A DNA stretch of 64,000 bases from Ophthalmolycus amberensis. Its lineage: Eukaryota; Chordata; Actinopteri; Perciformes; Zoarcidae. Position 1 is the first letter of the stretch, and each line of letters begins with the position of its first letter. The notes below the pieces were generated by a model that did not search any database, was not told where the DNA came from, and saw nothing but the letters and a program-made list of their open reading frames with translations. The stretch covers positions 248,001 to 312,000 of the forward strand of contig JAFEUB010001198.1 in NCBI GenBank assembly GCA_024529925.1. Direction: 5' to 3'. Made by a program: the position numbers and the translations under genes. Below are positions 21,588 to 31,584 of the stretch, piece by piece.

Positions 21588-22588
21588 CAGAGGTAGCCAA
21601 CACGGTGCCCGCGGGCGACCAGGGACCATGCGAGTCGCCCGCAAGGCATGTTCTAAAAATAGCACTAAGTCCCCATGGAGCTCCGTCTAAAAATTTTAGT
21701 TTCTGTTCTTTTTTGAATCAAACACGCTTGCATTCATGTCGATTTTAAAAGGAAGAGGCCGCCGCACCACACTAGGTTTTCAGGTTCCGAATGGCGGGCG
21801 CTTCCCGTTGGCACCGGACACGCTGCCCCCGCCGCGATCGCACACCGTCGTCAGGTCCGTCAGTCCTCGGAACAGGCCGCGGGGCAACAACTCGTGGGTG
21901 GCGGGGGTAAAGGCGAGGCAACGCAGTACGATCGAAAAGGCCCAGACTAGAGGTTTGAACGCAGGCGCCCAAAGACGCTCGCATGCCTCGGAGGGTTGGA
22001 TTCCCCCCTCGGCTATAGACAAGACGTTTTACTAGTTTCTTCGTGGAGAAAAATGTACCCAAAAAAAAGCTGGTGACTACAGACTACAGGCCGGCATGCA
22101 GGCTTCATTGCGCAATGCAAAGTTGACCCAGATTTCCCAAAATGTGGTGATTAGTACTAATGTAATAGGATTAATTAAAAAATGTGAAAGAGTTGATTTT
22201 TTTATCTTACATAACTGATAATTTGTATAAACATTGTATGAACAAGATTTGTTCAAACATGTTACGAAGGAAGTGGTTAGTACAAACGAGACATGATGTG
22301 AATATATGACAGTTAATGATTCATGATTACCTAAAAAAATTTAGAAGTGATAATTTTTACAAAAATATAACAGGTGCGATTTTGAACAATATACACAATC
22401 ATTGTTAATAATTATTGTGAGGAATAATTAACATTGACATGTGATCAGTCTCTTCACATATATTATGATTATTAAAAGGTGATCTGTGCAACTTTGTTAT
22501 TCAGGAAGTTTGTATCAAACAAGTAGCCCTTCGTACTGCTCAGTACCCTTGAAGTAGCTCTCGGGTTCAAAAAGGTTGGTGACCCCTG
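21588..22588. mobile_element. 1001-bp hAT-type element inserted in the LINE
   Basis: It begins CAGAGGTAGCCAACACGGTG and ends AAAAAGGTTGGTGACCCCTG; the termini form an imperfect inverted repeat (CAGRGGT-RCCAAC). It is flanked by the perfect 8-bp duplication GTCTACAG at 21580-21587 and 22589-22596. The interior has a GC-rich module (about 21776-21955), a GC-rich extension to about 22015, and an AT-rich right half. Short ORFs run through the GC-rich part on both strands, but none resembles a transposase. Confidence 0.85.
21776..21955 (-). repeat. GC-rich module, copy 1 (partner at 50529-50710)
   Basis: The plus-strand order GGTTCCGAATGGCGGGCGCT, CGTTGGCACCGGACACG, a CCCCCGCCG block, CGTCAGGTCCGTCAGTCCTC, GGAACAGGCCGCGGGGCAAC and AACTCGTGGGTGGCGG matches the reverse complement of 50529-50710 with scattered substitutions and a small indel. 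Its origin is not recognised. It stands out from the AT-rich background and from the rest of its host element. Confidence 0.75.
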
Positions 22589-22677
22589 GTCTACAGCATC
22601 TGTTATTCGATTAATAATAATCTTTGCCATGATCTTACTTGGTATTGACAGAAGTGTAATTCCAATAGTATATGCAT

Positions 22678-25209
22678 TACCCCAAAAATCCCGAAAAGAA
22701 CATTAAATAAGGAATAGTGCCTATCATTATTCATTATGCGTTAACATGAACTATTGGATGGATAGCGCTGTTGTGTGTGTGGTGTGTCGGTGCGTCGCTG
22801 TCCTTGGTACCGAAATGCAGTTGAGGAGATCGATAGACAGACAGTATTCATGAATTAATTTATTCGTAGGCCTACATATAACAAAAAATGTTTTTATGGG
22901 CTATCGCTGTAATTTATTTGATGTGATCATTGCAAATTTTGAGAAAAGTTGACAGCTTGTGTTGTCATCGTCGCCCTCCTCCCCTATCATTTTCAAGGCA
23001 TAGGCTAAGCAGGTCTCAAGCCCAATCTCAACCAGAAACAAGTAGAAGTCCATTTACCATTTACTGTAACAGGTTGTGTTGATTGGTTGTCAATCTCAAG
23101 AGGGCGGGTCTTACCTAATATGAGCAGCTGTGAGACCAGACGTAGTTAAATCCACATGTTCTAAAATTAGTAATAAGCTATGATTAAACTGTTTAATGGT
23201 CCTCTGGTTGTCAGTCTACAAAACATCTGTTTCAGCTTTGAAGTGGAAATGTATATGACACTGCTCATCCTCCATCTTGGAGCATCAATAAATACTAAGA
23301 GGTAGAATATGTTGAAATTAAGAGACGTTAGCACCTGGCCTAGGCCCTGGCATTGATCAACACACCTAATAAGGTCTACTCATGCATCATGGTCATAATA
23401 TGCTATAAAGGGGTAGAAAGTATTACTTATTACCATTTTAAGGGCTCCACTCTAGACTCCCATAGACCATTTATCAACATTAGTCCAAGAAATGGGGAAA
23501 TGCTCACGAAGCATGTTGAGCTAGAGAAGGAAACTAACAGAAAGACCACCTTAAAGGGCTTGCAGTTTCAGCAAAGACAAAAGGCAGAATTTAACCATTT
23601 ACCATTTAACAATAGCTAATTAGCACAAAATACATTAGACCTGAATATAGCTGAGGTTGATGGAAATATCATTAGTTTTGTAGGTATTTGGTCATTAAAT
23701 ATAGTATTGGACAAATTATAATTTGGACCTGATGATGGCGCTAGACAAAAATTAAGGGAGCCCTTAAAGTCCTTACTATTAGCCTTAAACTTGCATTCTC
23801 TCTAATGGCTATCTCTTTCGGTTGCAAAAAGAAGTCTGATTGTATTGAAGACAATGAGAAAATGACCCTGCTTCTTATTTCAGTTAACCTCACCTTACCT
23901 CAGTAAACATTGTGAACATGAGTTTATGGTCTCAATCACTAGTTTAATGTCTTCTTCAATATAGCATGATTGAATGTCATTATGTCTCTCCCAAGCTGTC
24001 CAAAAATGGTCACTACCGTGAAAAGAACAAAGATGACCACGGCCAAAATGTCAAACTAGAGGCTTCAAAACCACAGTCCACAAACCAATGGGTAACTTCT
24101 CATATACAGTCCATGGTCTGAACCTAAATGGTAGATCAACCAACAGACAGACATTGCCATCCCTAGAGCCATGCCGCTACCATATCAAATGTTTTGAATT
24201 GTTTTATTGTCCTATACCAGCTCACCAGTGATCTTTTGAAAAAGTTTTAACGGGTCAGATCCTATCAGTAAGAACACACTCTGCCCATATCACTGTGACT
24301 CATGTCACCCACCATGACATGGAGTTTATAGGTGTGTAGACAATATGGTGACTTTAATTCTACACAGAGAACTCTAACTTCTGGGTCAGAAAACAGGTGT
24401 GCAAAGACCCAAGGATGATCTCTGATTTTTATAAAAGACTCAGATAGGACACTGAATGACAACTGTCTAATTTTGTAAATGCAGATTCCGCACTATTGTG
24501 GTCCAAGTCTTTTTTTCTTCAGCTATTAAAATTTCTTCTGTTCATTTTATTATTACATTTAATTTCTTCTCCCAATCTATCATAACTTTCAGCTTGTATT
24601 CAACTTTTTTCTACCTTTTAATGTACAAACCATTTCTTCTTTCAGCCTTTTCAGTGAATTAATTTCAACTTCCGTCTTTGGGCAGTATTGCAGAGTATTG
24701 CAGTTTTTAGATTTTTCATAGCAATGTATTCAGCATCTTTAGGTTATGCAGTCCAGAAACCTTTTCTTCCAGTTCTACAATACTTCTGTATTTTCAGCAC
24801 TGCTTTGCTTGAAACTGAAGCCACTTCCTCAAATGGTAACAATGGGATTCCTGTTCATCTGAACGGTGCTTTGGGTAGGCTGTTTCAGAGCTCTGCATAT
24901 TTACTATAGATTCTGACCATGTCAGCACTCATGCCCGGCCAGAACAATCCTCCCTAGTGGTTATTCAGCATTCTAAGGGCAGACTGAATGAATCATGTGT
25001 TTCTGTCGAGGGGTCGGGGGCACATTTACAGTTGCCAGCATATCTGTCTTACTGGTAGCTTACTTTAGGTGTCTAGCTACTCTGATTGATCAGAGTCGCA
25101 CAACACAAAATTGTGTTATATTCTTCATTAAAGCTACTAATTAACCGCTGTACATGTAAACTTTCGCTAGTTCTGCTTAAGCACTTATAGCTCTGTCCCT
25201 GTTTTAGCC
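22678..25209. other. ltbp1 intron with a dispersed repeat and an inverted-looking diverged repeat
   Basis: 23640-23765 matches the repeat at 13680. A SINE-tail-like AGTCCATTTACCATTTACT occurs at 23047-23065. At about 24520-24690 the minus strand uses the same vocabulary (GCTGAAAG, AAGTTGAA, TTGAA-rich) as the Helentron-like units further on and may be a very old inverted copy. No exon was seen. Confidence 0.35.
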
Positions 25210-25660
25210 AACCTCTTGCTAAATCCCACAGTTGTTAACGAGTTGTCCAGTTATGCTAACGTTAGCTACCGTACCACTAAGCAGTTAACGATGGCTTCCC
25301 TCTCTACCTCTCCCTCTCCTGCTCTGGCTGAAGATAAGTCTAAATACAGTAAGGTTGTTATTCACGTCAACGGTAATGACAGCGGATTACGCCAATCGGA
25401 GCTCACTGGAGTTGATGTTGAGTCTCAGTCTATATGCAAATGACAATGTCGGACAGTTCTCTGGGCATCTGCCATTTCTGATCAGCGATGACATGTTTAC
25501 CTCATGTCATCATTCCGACGCTGGCTGTCAAAGTGGTGTCCAGCTAATTATTTGTGTTTCATAGATAATTGGCAGACTTTCTGGGGAAAACCTGGTCTGA
25601 TTAGGAGAGACTAAATTCATTTCTTTATTTTTATCACAGCAGTGCAACAAAATAGGATAA
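25210..25660 (+). pseudogene. L2-like LINE, first piece (SGNH-like domain)
   Basis: The plus strand encodes KVVIHVNGNDSGLRQSEL, then in the +1 frame QFSGHLPFLISDDMF, then in another frame SSFRRWLSKWCPANYLCFID followed by NWQTFWGKPGLIRRD. This is the GDSL/SGNH-like region (HxGTND-type motif, here HVNGND) found near the end of ORF1 or start of ORF2 in many fish LINEs. Two frameshifts make it a pseudogene. The frame resumes as an endonuclease domain at 30012 after the inserted array. Confidence 0.75.
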
Positions 25661-26590
25661 CTAGAAAATGCATTTCCTGCTGAAAATGCGTTGGAATGCT
25701 GAAAGCTGAAATGAATCTCAAAAACATTGCTGAAAATAGATATCCAATTTTTAAAAAATTGCAAAAAGCTTAATAATTCAAAAAGTTGAAAGATTACAAA
25801 TATGAAGTCATATCACACCTCTCCTGAAAGAGCTGAACATTTTGATATTCGAACGGTTTCTGTAGCTTAAAAGAATTCCAGCGGTAGTGATATTTGTTGT
25901 AGTAGTAGTAGAAGTTGTATAGTTGTAGTAGAAGTATTATTAGCAGTATAAGTATTAGTAGCATTTGAATAAGTGCTCAACTAAATGTGGAAATCTGAGG
26001 GATTCCATAGTAATTTTTCTACGACAAGGACAAGATTAGCTACTTCTACATCCAGAAATTATGCATGAAGAGTGAAGATTGTGGACACAGTGGCAAAACA
26101 CAAATGTTTTTTTCACAAGAATCTCAAGCTGCTCTTCACTCTAGCGGTGACATCACGCACTCTAAGCTGCGCAATACACACCCATTATAAAGTCAGAAAA
26201 GGGCTGAAAAATCATAAAGGTTAAATTGCTGCAGTTCCAAAAGTTTAGAAGATATCGGAAAGCTGAATTATGCGGCAATAGTTCAGGGTTTTCTCAACAT
26301 TTGAAAGTTGAAATGGTGTCTTTAGCTGAAAGTATGAGGAAGTTGAAGGATTTGAAATTTGAAGAAGTTTAAGAGGATTTGAAAATCTTCTCCATAGACA
26401 TCCCATTCAAAAATAAAGTTGCTAAAAGCTTAATAATTAAAAAAGTTTAAAGGTTAGAAATAGAAAAGTCATAGCAGAGATGAGCTGAAGGAGCTGAACA
26501 TTTTGATAGTTGAATGGTTTCTGTAGCTTAAAAAATTAAGAAGAAGAAGAGTTGCAACGAAAAATGGGGGGGACGGAAGAAATAGTGGAA
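25661..26590 (+). mobile_element. Helentron-like repeat unit H0, 3'-truncated
   Basis: It begins CTAGAAAATGCATTTCCTGC, GAAAATGCGTTGGAATGCTG and AAAGCTGAAATG, the head seen again at 26591, 28035 and 33041. It then has a short GTA-rich tract (25895-25970), GTTCAGGGTTTTCTCAACAT (26281, shared with 29674), and a segment with AAAAAGTTTAAAGGTTAGAA. It has no terminal hairpin and runs straight into the head of H1. Confidence 0.6.
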
Positions 26591-28030
26591 CTAGAAAATG
26601 CATTTCCTGCTGAAAATGCGTTGGAATGCTGAAAGCTGAAATGAATCTCAAAAACATTGCTGAAAATAGATATCCAATTTAAAAAAAATTGCAAAAAGCT
26701 TAATAATTCAAAAAGTTGAAAGATTACAAATATGAAGTCATATCACCCCTCTCCTGAAAGAGCTGAACATTTTGATATTCGAACGGTTTCTGTAGCTTAA
26801 AATAATTCCAGCGGTAGTGATATTTGTTGTAGTAGTAGTAGAAGTTGTAGTCGAAGTATTAGTAATTAGAAGAAGTAGTAGAAGTAGTAGTCGTAGTAAT
26901 AGCTGTAGTAGTGGTCGTAGTATTTTATATAACAGTAGTAGTAGTATAATAAGTAGTAGTAGTAGTAATAAAGTCAGTTTTTGAAGTAGCAGTCATACTA
27001 ATAGCTGTAGTAGTATTAGTACTGGTTAGTAGTACTGGTAGTAGCAGGAATAGCAGTATTAGCAGTTGTGGTATAAGTAATAATAGTAGTGGTAGTGGTA
27101 GTAATAGCAGTAGTGGTAGTAATAATATTCATGGTAGCAGTAGTAGTAATAGTAGCAACAGCAAAAGTTGAAGTAGTAGTAGTAATACGAGAAATATTAG
27201 CAGTAGTAGTAGTTGTCGCAGTATTAGTAAGAGCATTCATTATTTCAACAAAAAAGCCTAATTTTGAGCTTAATGTTTACATACAGTTAATCCATGGGGC
27301 TTTTATTTTGAAAGGGTGGGGCTGGGTGGGGGAGGGAGGGGGAGAGGAGACATAATCATAATGTTTGACACACATAAACAGAGGTTATTAAATGACAGGC
27401 TTCATCACAAGCAGTTCAGTTAGAATTCACTCTCTGGGGCTTTTATTTTGAAATGGGGTGTGGGGTGTGGGGGAGAAGGGGAGAGGAGACAGAATCATAA
27501 TGTTAGATAAACACAAACCGGTTATTCAATGACAGGCTCATCACAAGCATTTCAGTTAGGATTCATTCTGTGGGGCTTTTATTTTAAAATGGCGTGTGTG
27601 TGTGTGTGGGGGGGGGGGGGTGGAGGAGGGGGGAAAGACCTCTAAAGATCCCTAAGACCTGAATGACTGTATGAGAGAGAGACACAGAGAGAGAGAGGGA
27701 GAGGAGTGTATGTGCGCGTGTGTCTGTGAGTCTGTGTTTATCAACATCACTAATTGGCTCAATCGCGAACACCTGTGTGCCTGAAGCCATTTGAAAATAT
27801 TCTCCATAGAGATCCCATTGAAAATAAAAAGCTTAATAATTCAAAAAGTTTAAAGGTTAGAAATATGAAAAGTCATAGCACCCCTCTGGTGAAAGAGCTG
27901 AACATTTTGATCAGTTGAACGGTTTCTGTAGCTTAAAAAATGAAGGAGAAGAAGAGGTGCGACGGAAGAAATAGAAGTTGAATAAAGATTCGAAGAACAA
28001 TAGTTGGAATGCTTAACAGCATTCTAACAA
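26591..28030 (+). mobile_element. Helentron-like repeat unit H1
   Basis: The head CTAGAAAATGCATTTCCTGC is followed by a GTA-triplet tract (26825-27230). The conserved middle has GAGCATTCATTATTTCAACA, TTTTGAGCTTAATGTTTACA and GGGGCTTTTATTTTGAAAGG, and is followed by a TG/poly-G microsatellite (27594-27621), CCTCTAAAGATCCCTAAGAC and AAAGGTTAGAAATATGAAAA. It ends in the hairpin TTGGAATGCTTAACAGCATT with CTAACAA at about 28003-28030. The head contains GTTGGAATGCTG, the inverse of the tail CAGCATTCCAAC, like the subterminal inverted repeats of Helentrons. Confidence 0.55.
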
Positions 28031-30012
28031 AAAGCATTTCCTGCTGAAAATGCGTTGGAATGCTGAAAGCTGAAATTAATTGTGAAAAAATTGCTGAAAA
28101 TTAAGAAATGGGAGACTATCTGTCTGAAAAAATGTTGAAGCCCGAAAGCATTTAAACTGCACTGCTGAAAAACCTTCTAGTTGAAATGTCTAACTATGGT
28201 GTCTGTAGCTGAAAGTATGAGGAAGAAGAAGGCTTTGAAAGTTGAAGTATAACAGGATTTGAAGATTTTCTCCATAGAGATCCCATTCAAAAGAAAATTG
28301 CAAAAAGCTTAATTCAAAAAGTTTAAAGATTACAAATATGAAAAGTCAAAGCACCCCTCTCCTGAAAGAGCTGAACATTTTGATATTTTAACAATTTCTG
28401 TAGCTTAAACTAATTTCAGAAGTAGTGATATTTGTAGTAATAGTAGTAGAAGTTGTAGTTGAAGTAGAAGTATTATTAGTAGTAGAAGTATTAGTAGCAT
28501 TAGAATAAGTAGTAGTAGTAGCAGTAGTGATATTTGTAATAGTAGTAGTAGAAGTCGTAGTTGTAGTAGAAGTATCATTGGTAGTAGAAGTATTAGTATT
28601 TAGAAGAAGTATTAGTATTTAGAAGAAGTAGTAGCCTAGTATCAGTAGTAGTAGTAATAGCTGTAGTAGTGGTCGTAGTATTTAATATAACAGTAGTAGT
28701 AGTAGTAAAAGTAATGGCAGTATTTGAAGTAGCAGTAGTAGTAGTACTAGTAGCAGTCGTACTAATAGCTGTAGTAGAATTAGTACTGGTAGTAGCATGA
28801 ATAGCAGTAGTAGCAGTTGTAGTATAAGTAATAGTAGTAGTGGTAGTAATAGCAGTAGTGGTAGTAATAATATTGATGGTAGCAGTAATAGCACTAGTAA
28901 TAGTAGCAACAGCAAAAGTTGTAGTAGAAGTAGTAGCAGCAGTAGTAGTAGTAATACTAGAAATATTAGCAGCAGTAGTAGTTGTCGCAGTATTAGTAAG
29001 AGCATTCATTATTTCAACAAAAAAGCCTAATTTTGAGCTTAATGTTTACATACAGTTAATCCATGGGGCTTTTATTTTGAAAGGGTGGGGCTGGGTGGGG
29101 GAGGGAGGGGGAGAGGAGACATAATCATAATGTTTGACACACATAAACAGAGGTTATTAAATGACAGGCTTCATCACAAGCAGTTCAGTTAGAATTCACT
29201 CTCTGGGGCTTTTATTTTGAAATGGGGTGTGGGGTGTGGGGGAGAAGGGGAGAGGAGACAGAATCATAATGTTAGATAAACACAAACCGGTTATTAAATG
29301 ACAGGCTCATCACAAGCATTTCAGTTAGGATTCATTCTGTGGAGCTTTTATTTAAAAATGGCGTGCGTGTGTGTATGTGTGTGTGTGTGTGTGTTGGAGG
29401 AGGGGGGAAAGACCTCTAAAGATCCCTAAGACCTGAAAGACTGTATGAGAGAGAGAGACACACAGAGAGATAGAGGGAGAGGAGTGTATGTGCATGTGTC
29501 TGTGAGTCTGTGTGTTTATCAACATCACTAATTGGCTCAATCGCGAACACCTGTGTGCCTGAAGCCATTTCATGGAGATAAAACAGGGAAACACCTCTCA
29601 AACAAATCATCAAAACTCCCATAACCATACCTCCTATTGCTCCGATATTAATAATTGAGATAATAATTGAGTTCAGGGTTTTCTCAACATTGTAAAGTTG
29701 AAATGGTGTCTGTAGCTGAAAGTATGAGGAAGTTGAAGGATTTGAAAGTTGAAGAAGTTTAAGAGGATTTGAAAATATTCTCCATAGCGATCCCATTGAA
29801 AATAAAAAGCTTAATAATTCAAAAGGTTTAAAGGTTAGAAATATGAAAAGTCATAGCACCCCTCTGGTGAAAGAGCTGAACATTTTGATAGTTGAATGGT
29901 TTCTGTAGCTTAAAAAATGAAGGAGAAGAAGAGGTGGGACGGAAGAAATAGAAGAAGTTGAATAAAGATTCGAAGAACAATAGTTGGAATGCTTAACAGC
30001 ATTCCAACAATT
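28031..30012 (+). mobile_element. Helentron-like repeat unit H2
   Basis: It follows H1 directly, head to tail: AAAGCATTTCCTGCTGAAAA begins where H1's hairpin ends. It carries a long GTA tract (28405-28995), the same conserved middle (29000-29560) and an extra block at 29570-29760 with GTTCAGGGTTTTCTCAACAT. It ends in the 26-bp palindrome of arms GTTGGAATGC and GCATTCCAAC at 29983-30008. The opposite-strand ORFs of poly-Leu or poly-Thr type are only translations of the GTA tract. Confidence 0.55.
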
Positions 30013-30773
30013 AAATGTGGACTCTTAAATATCAGATCTTTGTCATCTAAGGCTGTACTAGTAAACTATTTAATATAAAATAATCATATTGATTTATTTT
30101 GTCTTACTGAAACCTGGCTGTGTAATGAAGAATATGTCAGCCTAAATGAATCAACTCCTCCAAGTCATATTAATACTCCATTCCTTGAGGCGCCAGTCGA
30201 GGAGGTGGAGTAGCAGCCATCTTTGACTCAAGCCTATAATCCTACATATAAACTAAATTATAACTCATTTGAACGCCTTGTTCTTAGTCTTTCACACCCA
30301 ACATGGAAAACACTACAGCCAATTATTGTGTCAATATAACAGAGGACCCTATGGCTAACTTTAGTCCTACCCAAGTTGATAATCTTGTCAACAGTACTAC
30401 AGACTCATTGTGAATAACATTCCATACTATTTCCTCTAAAACAAATGAAGTTTGCTCCATGGTATAACACTCAAACCCATAAATGAAAGCAAACAATGCA
30501 AAAACTTGAAAGGATATGGCTTTACACCACTTTTGAAGAATCTTGGTTGGTCTGGCAAGATAGTCTTAAAACATAGCAGCATATTACTCATCTTTATACA
30601 TATAATATTAAGCCATGTATTCCTATAGCCCTCAGTAGTAGCAACTTCATGATCTTCTTTAATGATAATATTCTAACAAAATGAATGACCTCACCAAGTA
30701 TTGATTAATCCTTAAACATAGGAACCTAAGAAACAGCTTTAAAACCTGATATATATTTAGACGGCGTTTCTTC
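30012..30773 (+). pseudogene. L2-like LINE, second piece (endonuclease domain)
   Basis: The plus strand resumes with KCGLLNIRSLSSKAVLVNYL, then NHIDLFCLTETWLCNEEYVS and LNESTPPSHIN. This is the N-terminal part of the apurinic-type endonuclease of fish L2-like LINEs (NIRSL---, DLFCLTETWL). After about 30200 the frame decays, but NYNSFERLVLSLSHPTWKTL is still readable. It continues the LINE begun at 25210 and is interrupted again by the hAT element at 30782. Confidence 0.75.
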
Positions 30774-30781
30774 ATCTAAGC

Positions 30782-31334
30782 CAGGGGTCTTCAACGTTTT
30801 TCAGGCCAAGGACCCCCAAACTGATAGAGAGATGGAGCAGGGACCCCCGACTACGGTATATATATTGTATAAAATTGTGTTTTATATTAAACTGGGCCTA
30901 GTGCCATGTATAAACATACCTCTTTGTTGTGCATTCAATACTAAGCTATTCAAACAATACACAGGTTCATATATTCATGTTTTTATTTTAAACATGTGCA
31001 AGGTACAGTGAGTAGGGAGGCCGTGCCACTGCCATTTATAAACAGCTGATATCAATGCCAATATCAACATTGTCTGTAAATTGCATGATAATCATGCATA
31101 CAAGCTATTCAAATTTATGTTTTTATTTTAAACATAAATGTGGAAACTAAAAATGAGTGATGGCCTATTAGTGCCACTGCCATGCAAAAACATACCTGTT
31201 ATCTTGTATACAATACTGAACTATTAAAATAATGAACAGATTCATGTTTAGAGAAAAAAAAGAAGAAGAAAAAAAGATTTTTTAATTGTCTAATCAACCA
31301 AAACATTTCGCGGACCCCCTGTTGAAGACCTCTG
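30782..31334. mobile_element. 553-bp hAT element inserted in the L2-like LINE
   Basis: It starts CAGGGGTCTTCAACGTTTTT and ends GACCCCCTGTTGAAGACCTC with TG; the termini are inverted repeats (CAGGGGTCTTCAACG against CAGAGGTCTTCAACA). It is flanked by the perfect 8-bp duplication ATCTAAGC at 30774-30781 and 31335-31342. The interior has two TTTATTTTAAACAT-centred repeats (about 30970 and 31110). No transposase is present. Confidence 0.87.
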
Positions 31335-31342
31335 ATCTAAGC

Positions 31343-31487
31343 CATTTTACTCTCTTAGACCCCATCCCGACTTGGCTGCTTAAAGACGTTTTCCCCATAG
31401 TCAGCACCTCTTTCCCAGATATGATCAGTCTGTCTTTATTAACAGGCCTTGTACCACAGTCCTTTAAAGTGGCGTCAACGAGCATTG
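31343..31487 (+). pseudogene. L2-like LINE, third piece (before the reverse transcriptase)
   Basis: The plus strand reads LDPIPTWLLKDVFPIVSTSF, then LSLLTGLVPQSFKVA. This is the LDPIPT-LLK conserved stretch just before the RT of L2-like elements. It ends about 50 bp from the donor side of the ltbp1 45-nt exon. Confidence 0.75.
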
Positions 31488-31539
31488 AGTGGTTTCCGAC
31501 TCTTCACTAGTTTCATAAAAGAAGAGATAGAGCTCTTAC

Positions 31540-31584
31540 CTTGGCAATGAGTGCTGTTGATTCGCTTGTAACCCTGAGGACAAT
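31540..31584 (-). CDS. ltbp1: ltbp1 45-nt microexon closing the first 8-cysteine module
   Basis: This very short exon lies between acceptor CTCTGATAG and donor CCAAG before GTAAGAG. It encodes YCPQGYKRINSTHCQ, equivalent to the LTBP1 stretch with PGYKR and TFCQ that precedes the DINEC calcium-binding EGF domain. It supplies the last two cysteines of the hybrid module and an NST glycosylation site. Its phase (2 + 14 codons + 1) links the neighbouring exons without a frameshift, and its 45 nt make it cassette-like: skipping would keep the frame but remove two cysteines. On its plus-strand left side it is only about 55 bp from the end of an L2-like LINE remnant. Confidence 0.88.

Larger units (their letters stand above)
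20389..22663 (-). mobile_element. 5'-truncated LINE with 14-bp target duplications, split by a hAT element
   Basis: On the minus strand the right piece (22663-22597) encodes LSIPSKIMAKIIINRITDAV and the left piece (21579-20391) continues DQHLRKEQAGFRKGRCCNDH, then IFTLRNIIEQ and LYINFVDFEKAFDSIHRESL. Further on come DYADDLSLLSHTHRHM (the ADD catalytic motif), KKTEVM, EFTYLGSTVRQDGG, a NAFKVLNNIWRSQQYTIKTK block and, near the 3' end, GWIGHVLRKD and WTPEGKRKRGRPRNTWRRTV. AATAGTATATGCAT flanks the whole unit at 20375-20388 and 22664-22677. The frame is continuous if 21588-22588 and one GTCTACAG are removed. The clade is uncertain among RTE/I-type LINEs. Confidence 0.85.

Noticed and set aside
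20391..21603. Minus-strand reverse-transcriptase ORFs as a host gene
   Set aside because: Motifs, the 14-bp target duplications and 5' truncation show an inserted LINE.
21736..22062. ORFs of 80-99 codons on both strands in the GC-rich part of the hAT element
   Set aside because: Stops are rare in GC-rich sequence. None of the frames shows transposase motifs, and the second module copy breaks the frames. It is kept as a repeat and not as a gene.
28593..29009. Long minus-strand ORFs encoding poly-Thr/Ala and poly-Leu proteins (also 33608-34045)
   Set aside because: They are translations of a GTA-triplet microsatellite in all frames. They have no non-repetitive domain, and the same tract occurs in a mobile repeat.
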